Positions 1 through 4,843 of a stretch of 5,656 nucleotides of DNA are shown one piece after another (within the stretch, counting starts at the first letter, position 1; the number at the start of each line of letters is the position of its first letter). Below the pieces are notes generated by a model. The model searched no databases and was not told the DNA's origin. It was given only the letters and a program-made list of their open reading frames with translations. Location: assembly GCA_026391235.1 (NCBI GenBank), contig JAPLDV010000626.1:1-5656 (forward strand), read 5' to 3'. A program made the position numbers and the translations under genes. The stretch comes from Bacteroidia bacterium (GTDB taxonomy: Bacteria > Bacteroidota > Bacteroidia > Bacteroidales > UBA12481).

Positions 1-141
1 GTGGAATATAGCCTCCGTGATATGAAAAAGCCCATTGGCGTAAGCGAATTTACAGTAACCCAGGCATTACCGGCAGAACTAAAAAGTACTTTACCTTCTG
101 TGGAAGAATTTGAAAGAGAATTAAATAAAGACCTGAAATAA
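1..141 (+). CDS. C-terminal end of a YhcG/DUF1016-type PDDEXK nuclease-domain protein (partial)
   Basis: Frame 1 is open from the first base and ends with TAA at 139-141, giving 46 residues of a protein whose start lies outside the window. The GTG at position 1 is probably internal. The visible tail has the pattern EYSLRDMKKPIGVSEF, then LPAELKSTLPSVEEFERELNK. This is how I remember YhcG/DUF1016 proteins ending: (E/D)YaLr...kPiGVseY, then LP.elk..LPs.eelE.el. Family members usually have about 330-380 residues, with an N-terminal DUF1016 domain and a C-terminal PDDEXK nuclease-like domain. They are common in mobile and restriction-modification neighbourhoods. The catalytic residues lie upstream of the window, so activity cannot be judged. 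The stop codon overlaps the next start (TAATG), so the next ORF may be translationally coupled. Confidence 0.8.
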   Translation: MEYSLRDMKKPIGVSEFTVTQALPAELKSTLPSVEEFERELNKDLK

Positions 142-329
142 TGCCAGTATTTACCCCGCAACAACGATCCACTTTAGAAAAGACCATCGTTCTGGCTCGA
201 AAACAATCTGAATCCTCCAAACTGCACGAAACACCTGATGCTCCGAAGGCTCCGGCCAAAGGAAAAGGCAAACCGAAAACAAAAAAAATTGAACTCCAAA
301 CGGAACTGGCTGAGCCGCTCCCATTCTGA
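141..329 (+). CDS. small basic protein of unknown function, possibly the N-terminal remnant of a DNA methyltransferase
   Basis: A 62-residue ORF whose ATG shares its A with the stop of the preceding nuclease-like gene, an arrangement typical of a coupled operon. Residues 1-23 (MPVFTPQQRSTLEKTIVLAR...) resemble the N-terminus I recall for large adenine-specific methyltransferases (TPeqR..LEktv..AR..AE.gA). After about residue 24 the resemblance stops. The rest is a low-complexity Lys/Pro/Ala stretch (KAPAKGKGKPKTKK) and an acidic-hydrophobic end. No catalytic motif, signal peptide or membrane segment is visible. A strong terminator begins 17 bases after the stop, so this is the last gene of its transcription unit. 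It may be a genuine small nucleic-acid-binding protein or the scar of a deleted methyltransferase. The position and overlap are seen; the origin is inference. Confidence 0.5.
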   Translation: MPVFTPQQRSTLEKTIVLARKQSESSKLHETPDAPKAPAKGKGKPKTKKIELQTELAEPLPF

Positions 330-346
330 TGGGTGACACCCCAAAG

Positions 347-373
347 AAAAGCCTCGGAAACGGGGCTTTTTTT
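347..373 (+). terminator. rho-independent terminator after the first operon
   Basis: The stem is AAGCCTCG paired with CGGGGCTT (one T-G wobble) around a GAAA tetraloop at 357-360, extended by an A-tract opposite the T-tract. Seven T residues follow the GC part of the stem (367-373). It lies 17 bases after the stop of the small ORF and separates the left operon from the dyad-rich region ahead of the toxin-antitoxin genes. Confidence 0.92.
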
Positions 374-388
374 ATGGTTGCAATGGAT

Positions 389-408
389 CCAGCTGGAGAT
401 ATAGCTGG
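389..408. repeat. short inverted repeat CCAGCT...AGCTGG
   Basis: Six-base arms CCAGCT (389-394) and AGCTGG (403-408) are separated by 8 bases. The left arm continues into the self-complementary CCAGCTGG. It lies between the terminator and the first large dyad and has no T-tract, so it is not a second terminator. No role can be assigned, and it could be chance. Confidence 0.3.
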
Positions 409-420
409 CTAAACCGATTG

Positions 421-463
421 TGTCACTCTTGCCAACAAACCCGGATTACTGGCAAATGTGACA
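421..463. promoter_or_regulatory. 43-bp dyad A, distal operator of the abiE operon (predicted)
   Basis: A near-perfect palindrome with 21-base arms around a single central base at 442. The left half begins TGTCACTCTTGCCAACAAAC; the right half, read on the other strand, begins TGTCACATTTGCCAGTAATC. Arm positions match at 16 of 21. The two blocks fixed in both halves are TGTCAC and TTGCCA. Dyad B at 574-616 has the same length and 34 of 43 identical bases. Known biology: AbiEi antitoxins repress their operon by binding inverted repeats upstream of it. Inference: this is the promoter-distal AbiEi site. It begins about 47 bases after the terminator stem, so it belongs to the downstream operon. 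Confidence 0.75.
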
Positions 464-465
464 AT

Positions 466-510
466 ATCAAACATTTGACAATTTTTACCTTTTATTGTCT
501 TTTGTTTGAT
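466..510. repeat. 45-bp dyad between the two operators
   Basis: Arms of 17 bases (466-482 and 494-510) match at 14 positions. The only mismatches are three consecutive central positions (TTT opposite TTT). Conserved blocks are ATCAAACA/TGTTTGAT and GACAAT/ATTGTC, with an 11-base loop. The sequence is unrelated to the TGTCAC...GCCA half-sites on either side. A TTGACA hexamer at 475-480 lies in the left arm, but no convincing -10 follows at a normal distance. It could be a second regulator's site or an RNA hairpin in a long leader. Confidence 0.55.
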
Positions 511-540
511 TACAATTCCCGCCGCGGACTGGAGAATAAT

Positions 541-558
541 TCGGTTTTTGTGAACCGA
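541..558. repeat. small hairpin TCGGTT...AACCGA
   Basis: Six-base perfect arms (541-546 and 553-558) around a 6-base loop, 15 bases before dyad B. A weak T-rich stretch follows (563-566), much poorer than the terminator at 347-373. It may be a minor attenuator-like structure in the abiE leader or chance. Confidence 0.25.
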
Positions 559-573
559 CTGCTTTTATTAACT

Positions 574-616
574 TGTCACTTTAGCCAACAAACTTGTTTT
601 ATTGGCAAGAGTGACA
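574..616. promoter_or_regulatory. 43-bp dyad B, proximal operator of the abiE operon (predicted)
   Basis: Second 43-bp palindrome, centred on 595, ending 28 bases before the abiEi ATG. The left half begins TGTCACTTTAGCCAACAAAC. The right half on the other strand begins TGTCACTCTTGCCAATAAAA, and its first 15 bases are identical to the left half of dyad A. Arms match at 16 of 21. Its position over the promoter or leader is where an autorepressor would bind. Centre-to-centre distance to dyad A is 153 bp, so looping or cooperative binding between the two is possible. The symmetry is seen; the ligand (AbiEi) is inferred from adjacency and from known AbiEi autoregulation. Confidence 0.78.
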
Positions 617-644
617 TATCTTCGCCATGGATTGAAATACATTG

Positions 645-1394
645 ATGAAAACAAAAACAAACGATCTTGCGGCTGCATTAAAAAACAGACCGACCATAAC
701 AACTAAGGAACTGGTTGAATTATACCATAATGAAAACAACCAGGCTGGTAGTGCCAGCATTCGGAAGTGGATATCCCGGTTGAAAATGGCAGGCCAATTA
801 GCCACTATCAGGAAGGGCCTATATGCTGTCTCTAAAAAACCGGTCTACAGTCCAAGGAGTGATGAATTTATTGAATCCCTAATTAATACGTTCAAAGCAA
901 GTTATCCTGAAATCAATGCTTGTTGCTGGTCATCCGGCTGGCTGAATTCTTTCATGATTCATCAACCAGCCCGGTATTTTTATCTCTTTGAGACAGAACC
1001 CGATATGGTCGAAACTGCGTTTAACCTGTTTAAGGACAGCAAGCTAAATGTCTGGCTCAACCCGGATGAAAATACCATGCAGCTTTATGTCCTGGGTTCA
1101 TTGGATCCTATTATTGTAAAACCATTGGTATCCAGAGCTCCACTAATTAAAACTGGTACAACAATGCTGCCGACTCTTGAAAAGATACTGGTGGATGCCT
1201 GGACTGAGAAAAAAATATTCAATTTTATCCAGGGTGAGGAATTGGTGAACATTTTTAATTTTGCCTTCGCCCACTATGCTTTAAGCTATTCCCGCCTGAT
1301 TGGGTATGCCCGAAGAAGAGGCACCGATCAGGAAATCGATCAGTTTGTCAGGAAAACAGTTCAACCCCAAAACAGAACCTTTTTAAATGATTAG
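645..1394 (+). CDS. abiEi: AbiEi-type antitoxin and autorepressor (DUF6577-like), type IV toxin-antitoxin system
   Basis: A 249-residue cytoplasmic protein. Residues about 5-65 form a predicted winged helix: TITTKELVELYH, then SIRKWISRLKMAGQLATIRKGLYAV, where the final IRKGLYAV is the typical wing. The C-terminal part has W95-SSGWL, HQPAR (106-110), PTLEKILVD (176-184), QGEEL (196-200) and YARRRG (221-226). I recall this series from DUF6577 proteins, which sit beside AbiEii nucleotidyltransferases. Such antitoxins both repress the operon and neutralise the toxin. I chose ATG 645 over the TTG three bases earlier; frame-compatible upstream starts are absent and no Shine-Dalgarno is visible. The last 8 bases overlap the toxin gene, implying coupled translation. 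Two large dyads upstream (421-463, 574-616) are the likely binding sites. The antitoxin class is fairly sure; the exact DUF number is from memory. Confidence 0.85.
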   Translation: MKTKTNDLAAALKNRPTITTKELVELYHNENNQAGSASIRKWISRLKMAGQLATIRKGLYAVSKKPVYSPRSDEFIESLINTFKASYPEINACCWSSGWLNSFMIHQPARYFYLFETEPDMVETAFNLFKDSKLNVWLNPDENTMQLYVLGSLDPIIVKPLVSRAPLIKTGTTMLPTLEKILVDAWTEKKIFNFIQGEELVNIFNFAFAHYALSYSRLIGYARRRGTDQEIDQFVRKTVQPQNRTFLND

Positions 1395-2487
1395 CACGGA
1401 AACTTTCACCCCTCAATGGATTGACTCGTTCAGGCGGCAGGAACAATACCGTCGGGTGAATCCGGCGCTGTTTGAAAAAATGGTTTACGCTTTTGCTTTA
1501 CTCGAATCTCTCGCCAAAACTGATTTTGATTTCATCTTCAAAGGTGGAACATCAATAATCTTAATGCCGGTTTCAACCAACAGGTTTTCAATTGATATCG
1601 ATATAACTACTTCCAGAAGCAAGAAGGAATTGGATCAATTGCTCCCCTCTATAATTGCAGGTTCGGTTTTTAATTCATTCAAAGAAGATGTGCGGCCTCA
1701 AAAAGAAGGTTCTATACCCAAGGCTCATTACGTTTTTGGATTTGAACCATCCGTTAATACGGTCGATACCATACTGTTGGATGTTTTGTTCGAGGAAAAT
1801 CCATACAAAGAGTTGACTCGGGTGGATATACGAAGCACCTGGCTAAAAACATCCGAACCCAATATTCAGGTAACCATTCCTTCAGTAAATTCCATACTTG
1901 GAGACAAGCTCACCGCATTTGCACCTGCCACCACCGGAGTACCCTATTGGTTGGGAAATCCGGATAAACCAGATAAACGGATTGAAATCATAAAACAATT
2001 GTACGATGTATCACTGTTAATCAATCATTGTACCGATCCAGGTGAGGTGCTTGAAGTATTCAACAAATTAGCTAGCAGGCAGATAAAATATCGTAATCTC
2101 AAAATCAATATTGAAGATATTGTTGCCGACATTTTTTCAGCGGCACTGATCCTTGCTAAGCGAGATAAAAACAAATCAGGGCCGGATCTTTCCAGATTTC
2201 AAGACCTGAAAGTTGGCTTAACCAGATTTGAAAGTTACATCATGACTGGTTCTTTCCACATTGAAGATGCAATCCGGTATTCTGCAAAAGTTGCATGCTT
2301 TGCCCAATCTTTATTGAATCCTGGATCCAATCCTTTCAGATTGTACACAGACGAAATTGATCTATCCGAATCGATCATTGAAAATCCGGAATTCAACTTT
2401 TTGAACCGTTTCAAGAAAACCAACAAGGAAGCTTTTTACTATTGGCTCAAATATCTGGAAATATTAGATTTAGTTTCCATCCACTGA
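1387..2487 (+). CDS. abiEii: AbiEii-type nucleotidyltransferase toxin, type IV toxin-antitoxin system
   Basis: A 366-residue protein of the AbiEii/MenT nucleotidyltransferase family. Motif 1 is FKGGTSIIL (51-59). It is followed by RFSIDIDI (66-73), with the metal-binding pair D70 and D72. A further acidic segment, LLDVLFEE (130-137), could supply the third acid. LGDKLTAFAP (171-180) and KQLYDVSLLI (203-212) match the later conserved EKL/DKL and YD motifs. All the key residues I know are present, so the toxin looks intact. Known members bind nucleotides and stop growth reversibly; related MenT enzymes add nucleotides to tRNA. The substrate here is unknown. Start ATG 1387 overlaps the end of abiEi by 8 bases, the usual antitoxin-first order. 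The C-terminal 150 or so residues are helical and less recognisable, making it longer than many AbiEii proteins. Confidence 0.88.
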   Translation: MISTETFTPQWIDSFRRQEQYRRVNPALFEKMVYAFALLESLAKTDFDFIFKGGTSIILMPVSTNRFSIDIDITTSRSKKELDQLLPSIIAGSVFNSFKEDVRPQKEGSIPKAHYVFGFEPSVNTVDTILLDVLFEENPYKELTRVDIRSTWLKTSEPNIQVTIPSVNSILGDKLTAFAPATTGVPYWLGNPDKPDKRIEIIKQLYDVSLLINHCTDPGEVLEVFNKLASRQIKYRNLKINIEDIVADIFSAALILAKRDKNKSGPDLSRFQDLKVGLTRFESYIMTGSFHIEDAIRYSAKVACFAQSLLNPGSNPFRLYTDEIDLSESIIENPEFNFLNRFKKTNKEAFYYWLKYLEILDLVSIH

Positions 2488-2497
2488 AGGATGAACT

Positions 2498-2521
2498 AAG
2501 TCAGGAACAAAGTCAGGAACT
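2498..2521. repeat. two tandem copies of a 12-bp unit just after abiEii
   Basis: AAGTCAGGAACA (2498-2509) is followed directly by AAGTCAGGAACT (2510-2521), 11 of 12 identical, beginning 11 bases after the toxin stop. Read on the minus strand the unit is GTTCCTGACTT(T/A), which matches 9 of 12 bases of the units at 4907-4930 in the opposite orientation. Twelve-base units preserve reading frame, and such repeats often encode linkers. Here the plus strand is interrupted by stops, so this is probably a remnant. The rest of 2488-2644 shows no gene or terminator. Confidence 0.6.
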
Positions 2522-2644
2522 ACAGTAGGATCGACTTGAAGAAGTGTCATGGCAACATTGGAGTTGCAAACTTTTAAATGAGTTATAAACGAGTTCAAGC
2601 ACAGTTTAAAAGAGTTGTCATTATATTGTGCAAAAAATAAGGCT

Positions 2645-3283
2645 ATGTCCGGAATAAAAAACCTTACCATAATTGGGTTCGAGGCGAGAATAAATCGCTT
2701 TGATCCATCTTATGTCCAGGATTGGGATTCATGGTTAAACGTTCATCCAGACCAGCAAGCCGCCCAGTTTGGTTTGGTTTTGCGAAAATGGCAGGCATGT
2801 CGGCCCAATCGAATGCGAAGAACCAGGATTGAACAAATCCATGAACCGCCCTATCTTGAGGACCTCCTTGCCGAAGCTAACCCATATTTGCGAATCCTGG
2901 ATGATTTTGATATCCGCCTAAGGGAATCCTTTTCCCGCGAGAAGGCTGATGCCTTATCTGAATTATGGAGAATTTTTCAGCACTTACCCTATCAAGGACG
3001 AGCATTGAATGGCCTGGCTAGCGTTACCGGAATCTCCAAGGCAGTTTTACTTTTGACCAGGGGTCGGGTTGGTCCCGCTCTTGACTCAACCGTTCGAGCA
3101 AACTTGAATGTTAGAAAAATCTTGTCAGCCGATCAATGGATTGACTTATTAAAGATTGTCAATGAGGATGTTCAACTATTCGAAGCCAAAAATGGTACTA
3201 CCCTAAACATGGCCGCACCCAAATGGGCTCAACACCTGAATAGTGGCCGTATCTACGATATGGCCTTAGGACCAGGAGATTGA
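2645..3283 (+). CDS. uncharacterised protein with a possible helix-hairpin-helix-like segment
   Basis: A 212-residue soluble protein that I do not recognise. ATG 2645 is preferred; a TTG at 2615 would add ten residues of unconvincing sequence. A weak AAGG lies two bases before the ATG. Residues 1-60 are mixed, with an Arg-rich patch (RPNRMRRTR, 53-61). Residues 66-115 are strongly helical and charged. Residues 123-154 contain GLASVTGISKAVLLLTRGR, then VGPALDSTVRANL. The pattern G(I/V)SK..LLL, about 12 residues, P..DS.V...L resembles a helix-hairpin-helix-type segment of DNA-glycosylase-like or DUF6308-like proteins, in which an Asp sits at a fixed distance after the hairpin. Here that would be D147, with K132 in the hairpin. 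There are no membrane segments or signal peptide. The reading frame stays open for 639 bases and looks coding. Function is unknown; the HhH-like reading is inference. Confidence 0.7.
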   Translation: MSGIKNLTIIGFEARINRFDPSYVQDWDSWLNVHPDQQAAQFGLVLRKWQACRPNRMRRTRIEQIHEPPYLEDLLAEANPYLRILDDFDIRLRESFSREKADALSELWRIFQHLPYQGRALNGLASVTGISKAVLLLTRGRVGPALDSTVRANLNVRKILSADQWIDLLKIVNEDVQLFEAKNGTTLNMAAPKWAQHLNSGRIYDMALGPGD

Positions 3284-3375
3284 GCGGACAAGCGTTCCAA
3301 GCTACTTATTGGTGTAAATGTCGTGGTAAAGAATACTGAAATTAACCCGCTTAAACTTTTAGAACAGCAAAAGGA

Positions 3376-3851
3376 ATGATAATCCGGGCGACACAACATT
3401 TATACCGGCTATCCGGAGTTCCATCTGTTAAAAATACCGAACAGCCCCCCTCACCATTTCCGGGTGAGTGGTATGCCAATTTTGTGGAACGATTCGACGG
3501 ACGGTACAATGCCATCCACTTTCTTCACAACCCGACGAGAATTTCAGTACTGGTCCCCGGACCCTTCCTGGATCAATCCATTGCAGGTTTGAGGGAACGG
3601 GCTGCCGCCTTCCTCTTGAGAAAGGTATATGGCCGGCTACTGTGTCAATACGAATTATTATCCTAGCCAGCATGAATCAGATGCGGTATGAAATTGAGTA
3701 TCACCTTTCGACGCCCGAAACCATTAAGAAAATCAATTTGGACAAGATTGAGGAAATAGAGTTTGACACAATGATAAGGACAGGTAAGAAACTGATGGAT
3801 TTTACCACACCAGCCAGGATTTTAGAGCAACTCATGACAAGGCTACCATGA
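3376..3851 (+). pseudogene. DUF6933-like protein gene, apparently split by a frameshift
   Basis: The 5' part (3376-3666, 96 residues) begins MIIRATQHLYRL and contains PGEWYANFVE, then IHFLHNPTRISVLVPG. This fits my recall of the DUF6933 N-terminus (MIi..T.kl, W.a, h..TR.sv.vpG). It ends at TAG 3664. The expected C-terminal part continues in another frame: IILASMNQMRYEIEYHLS, then TPARILEQLM, ending at TGA 3849-3851. That frame is open from 3468, so the shift must fall between about 3600 and 3664. The joined length, near 158 residues, is slightly below what I expect for the family, so a small deletion is plausible. ATG 3672 could alone give a 59-residue C-terminal product. The stop overlaps the next start (ATGA), which suggests the frames were once one coupled operon. 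Alternatives are a sequencing error or two separate small proteins. The function of DUF6933 is unknown. Confidence 0.55.
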
Positions 3852-4252
3852 AAAAGGAAAGAAAACTCACGCTGATCAAGACCTTCATTCCTTGTGATGT
3901 CTTTGAAAATGAGGAATATTATCCAAACGGAGTTTTCGTATTCAATGTCACCAGGATCATCGAACATATTCAATCCGGGCAACTGGTTGTAGAACAGGAA
4001 GATATTTCGGTTCTAGATTGGTACAAAACGCAGGTCGCAAGTATTGTAATCAATGAAGAACATTTGAAGACGGTCACTCTTGAGGTGCCCGTAATCCAGG
4101 CAGAAATTAGCCCGGGAAGATATAACATCATCGACGGCAACCATCGCCTTGAGAGAGCGTACCGGGATAATGTCAAGACCATAAAATCGTTCAAGCTGAA
4201 AGCTGAACAGCTTATACCGTATTTCCATCTGGTTTCTGAGCTTTACGCATGA
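3848..4252 (+). CDS. small ParB/sulfiredoxin-like domain protein with a DGNHR motif
   Basis: A 134-residue cytoplasmic protein. The core is VPVIQAEISPGRYNIIDGNHR followed by LERAYRDN (residues 80-108). D96-G97-N98-H99-R100 matches the nucleotide-binding loop of the ParB/sulfiredoxin fold, like the GERR loop of ParB and the DGQHR motif of DndB-type proteins. The residues before it (FNVTRIIEHIQSG, 32-44) fit the usual early helix, and KLKAEQLIPYF (117-127) fits the final strand and helix. It is a minimal single-domain version without the ParB DNA-binding part, so chromosome partitioning is unlikely. ATG 3848 overlaps the upstream stop as ATGA and has AAGG five bases before it, the clearest ribosome-binding site in the window. 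The last 41 bases overlap the convergent DUF6088-like gene. A role in nucleotide binding or hydrolysis is possible but not shown. Confidence 0.72.
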   Translation: MKKERKLTLIKTFIPCDVFENEEYYPNGVFVFNVTRIIEHIQSGQLVVEQEDISVLDWYKTQVASIVINEEHLKTVTLEVPVIQAEISPGRYNIIDGNHRLERAYRDNVKTIKSFKLKAEQLIPYFHLVSELYA

Positions 4253-4826
4253 TGACCCTGATCCATTCCGGAGCCAAACGAATATCATGCTCAAGGCAAC
4301 GTGGATCCTCCTTGGCAAGATGTTTCAGTACTATTTCGATTTCCTTGTCAGAGGTTTGTTCCAAACCAATCTCCCTCAAGGCTTGAATAACAAGGCTGCT
4401 AATTTTGCCGATGGCCGACAAATTCCTGGGTGTTGTTGTCTTGAAAATAATCTTGCGCTTACCAATTGTAATCGTCCTGGCGGTTCCATCGGTAAGGTAA
4501 ACCACGTTCATCGGGACCTGAGTGGTCAGTCCTAAAGCATTAAGGGCAAGTATTCCCGTTGGAACAACACGGGCTTTGTCTCTTCGCCTGATGGCTTCGG
4601 CTATTGCTTCGGTCCCCGGTCTGACCGGCCCAATCAATGGATCGATCTCTAACCGGGTATAGATACCATGAGCCAGCCGGACAATCTCTTTCCTTTTCTC
4701 CAATCTGTGCAAAGCCGTTCGAACTGCTTCCGATGATCCTAATGACGAAAACTGTTCCGGAAACAGAATCACGCCTCGATGGGTCCGCTGTATCCTGTTT
4801 AATATTTTATTTTCAATGCTTTGCAT
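4212..4826 (-). CDS. DUF6088-family AbiEi-like antitoxin/transcriptional regulator without a partner toxin
   Basis: A 204-residue protein of the type I know as DUF6088, an AbiEi-like winged-helix antitoxin family. Residues 1-58 are the winged helix: MQSIENKILNRIQRTHRG, SLGSSEAVRTALHRLEKRKE, and the wing IVRLAHGIYTR. Then come DPLIGP (62-67), RRRDKARVVPTG (80-91), NALGLTTQVP (96-105), VYLTDG (109-114), the basic IGKRKIIFK (121-129), TTPRN (131-135) and LVIQALREIG (145-154), all in family order. The length is normal. ATG 4826 lies 17 bases from a perfect 13-bp-arm dyad (4844-4878), presumably its own operator. Family members usually precede an AbiEii nucleotidyltransferase in the same direction, but here the downstream DNA holds only the convergent ParB-like gene, with a 41-base overlap. 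It is therefore an orphan regulator, or it acts on a partner elsewhere. It differs clearly from the AbiEi at 645-1394. Confidence 0.85.
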   Translation of the reverse strand: MQSIENKILNRIQRTHRGVILFPEQFSSLGSSEAVRTALHRLEKRKEIVRLAHGIYTRLEIDPLIGPVRPGTEAIAEAIRRRDKARVVPTGILALNALGLTTQVPMNVVYLTDGTARTITIGKRKIIFKTTTPRNLSAIGKISSLVIQALREIGLEQTSDKEIEIVLKHLAKEDPRCLEHDIRLAPEWIRVIMRKAQKPDGNTV

Positions 4827-4843
4827 CAGATATGACTGCTCAA

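Noticed and set aside
50..339. Minus-strand ORFs opposite the first two genes (50-271 and 151-339)
   Set aside because: They mirror the recognised nuclease tail and the coupled small ORF and show no family motifs.
475..516. Sigma-70-type promoter TTGACA (475-480) with TACAAT (511-516)
   Set aside because: The hexamers are 30 bases apart, far beyond the usual 16-18, and no TAnnTTTG box fits either, so no abiE promoter is called.
421..616. CRISPR-like pair of 43-bp repeats
   Set aside because: Only two copies, 110 bp apart, each a near-perfect palindrome with 9 differences between them, and no cas genes; this is operator architecture.
642..644. TTG start for abiEi
   Set aside because: An ATG follows immediately at 645; nothing favours the TTG, and the difference is one residue.
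418..645. Plus-strand ORF of 75 residues ahead of abiEi
   Set aside because: It runs through all three dyads, starts inside the non-coding leader and has no protein-like pattern; the dyads explain this DNA better.
2615..2644. TTG start adding ten residues to the uncharacterised protein
   Set aside because: The added sequence (MSLYCAKNKA) is not convincing and ATG 2645 has a weak AAGG before it; homologues would be needed to settle it.
3600..3672. Programmed -1 frameshift in the DUF6933-like gene
   Set aside because: No X-XXY-YYZ slippery heptamer or downstream stimulatory hairpin is visible; mutation or sequencing error is simpler.
3428..3673. Minus-strand ORF across the DUF6933-like gene
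   Set aside because: Shadow of the plus-strand coding frames; no recognisable motif.
4013..4318. Minus-strand ORF as the missing AbiEii partner of the DUF6088-type gene
   Set aside because: It lacks the GG(T/S)...D-x-D nucleotidyltransferase motifs, is only 101 residues long and mirrors the ParB-like gene.
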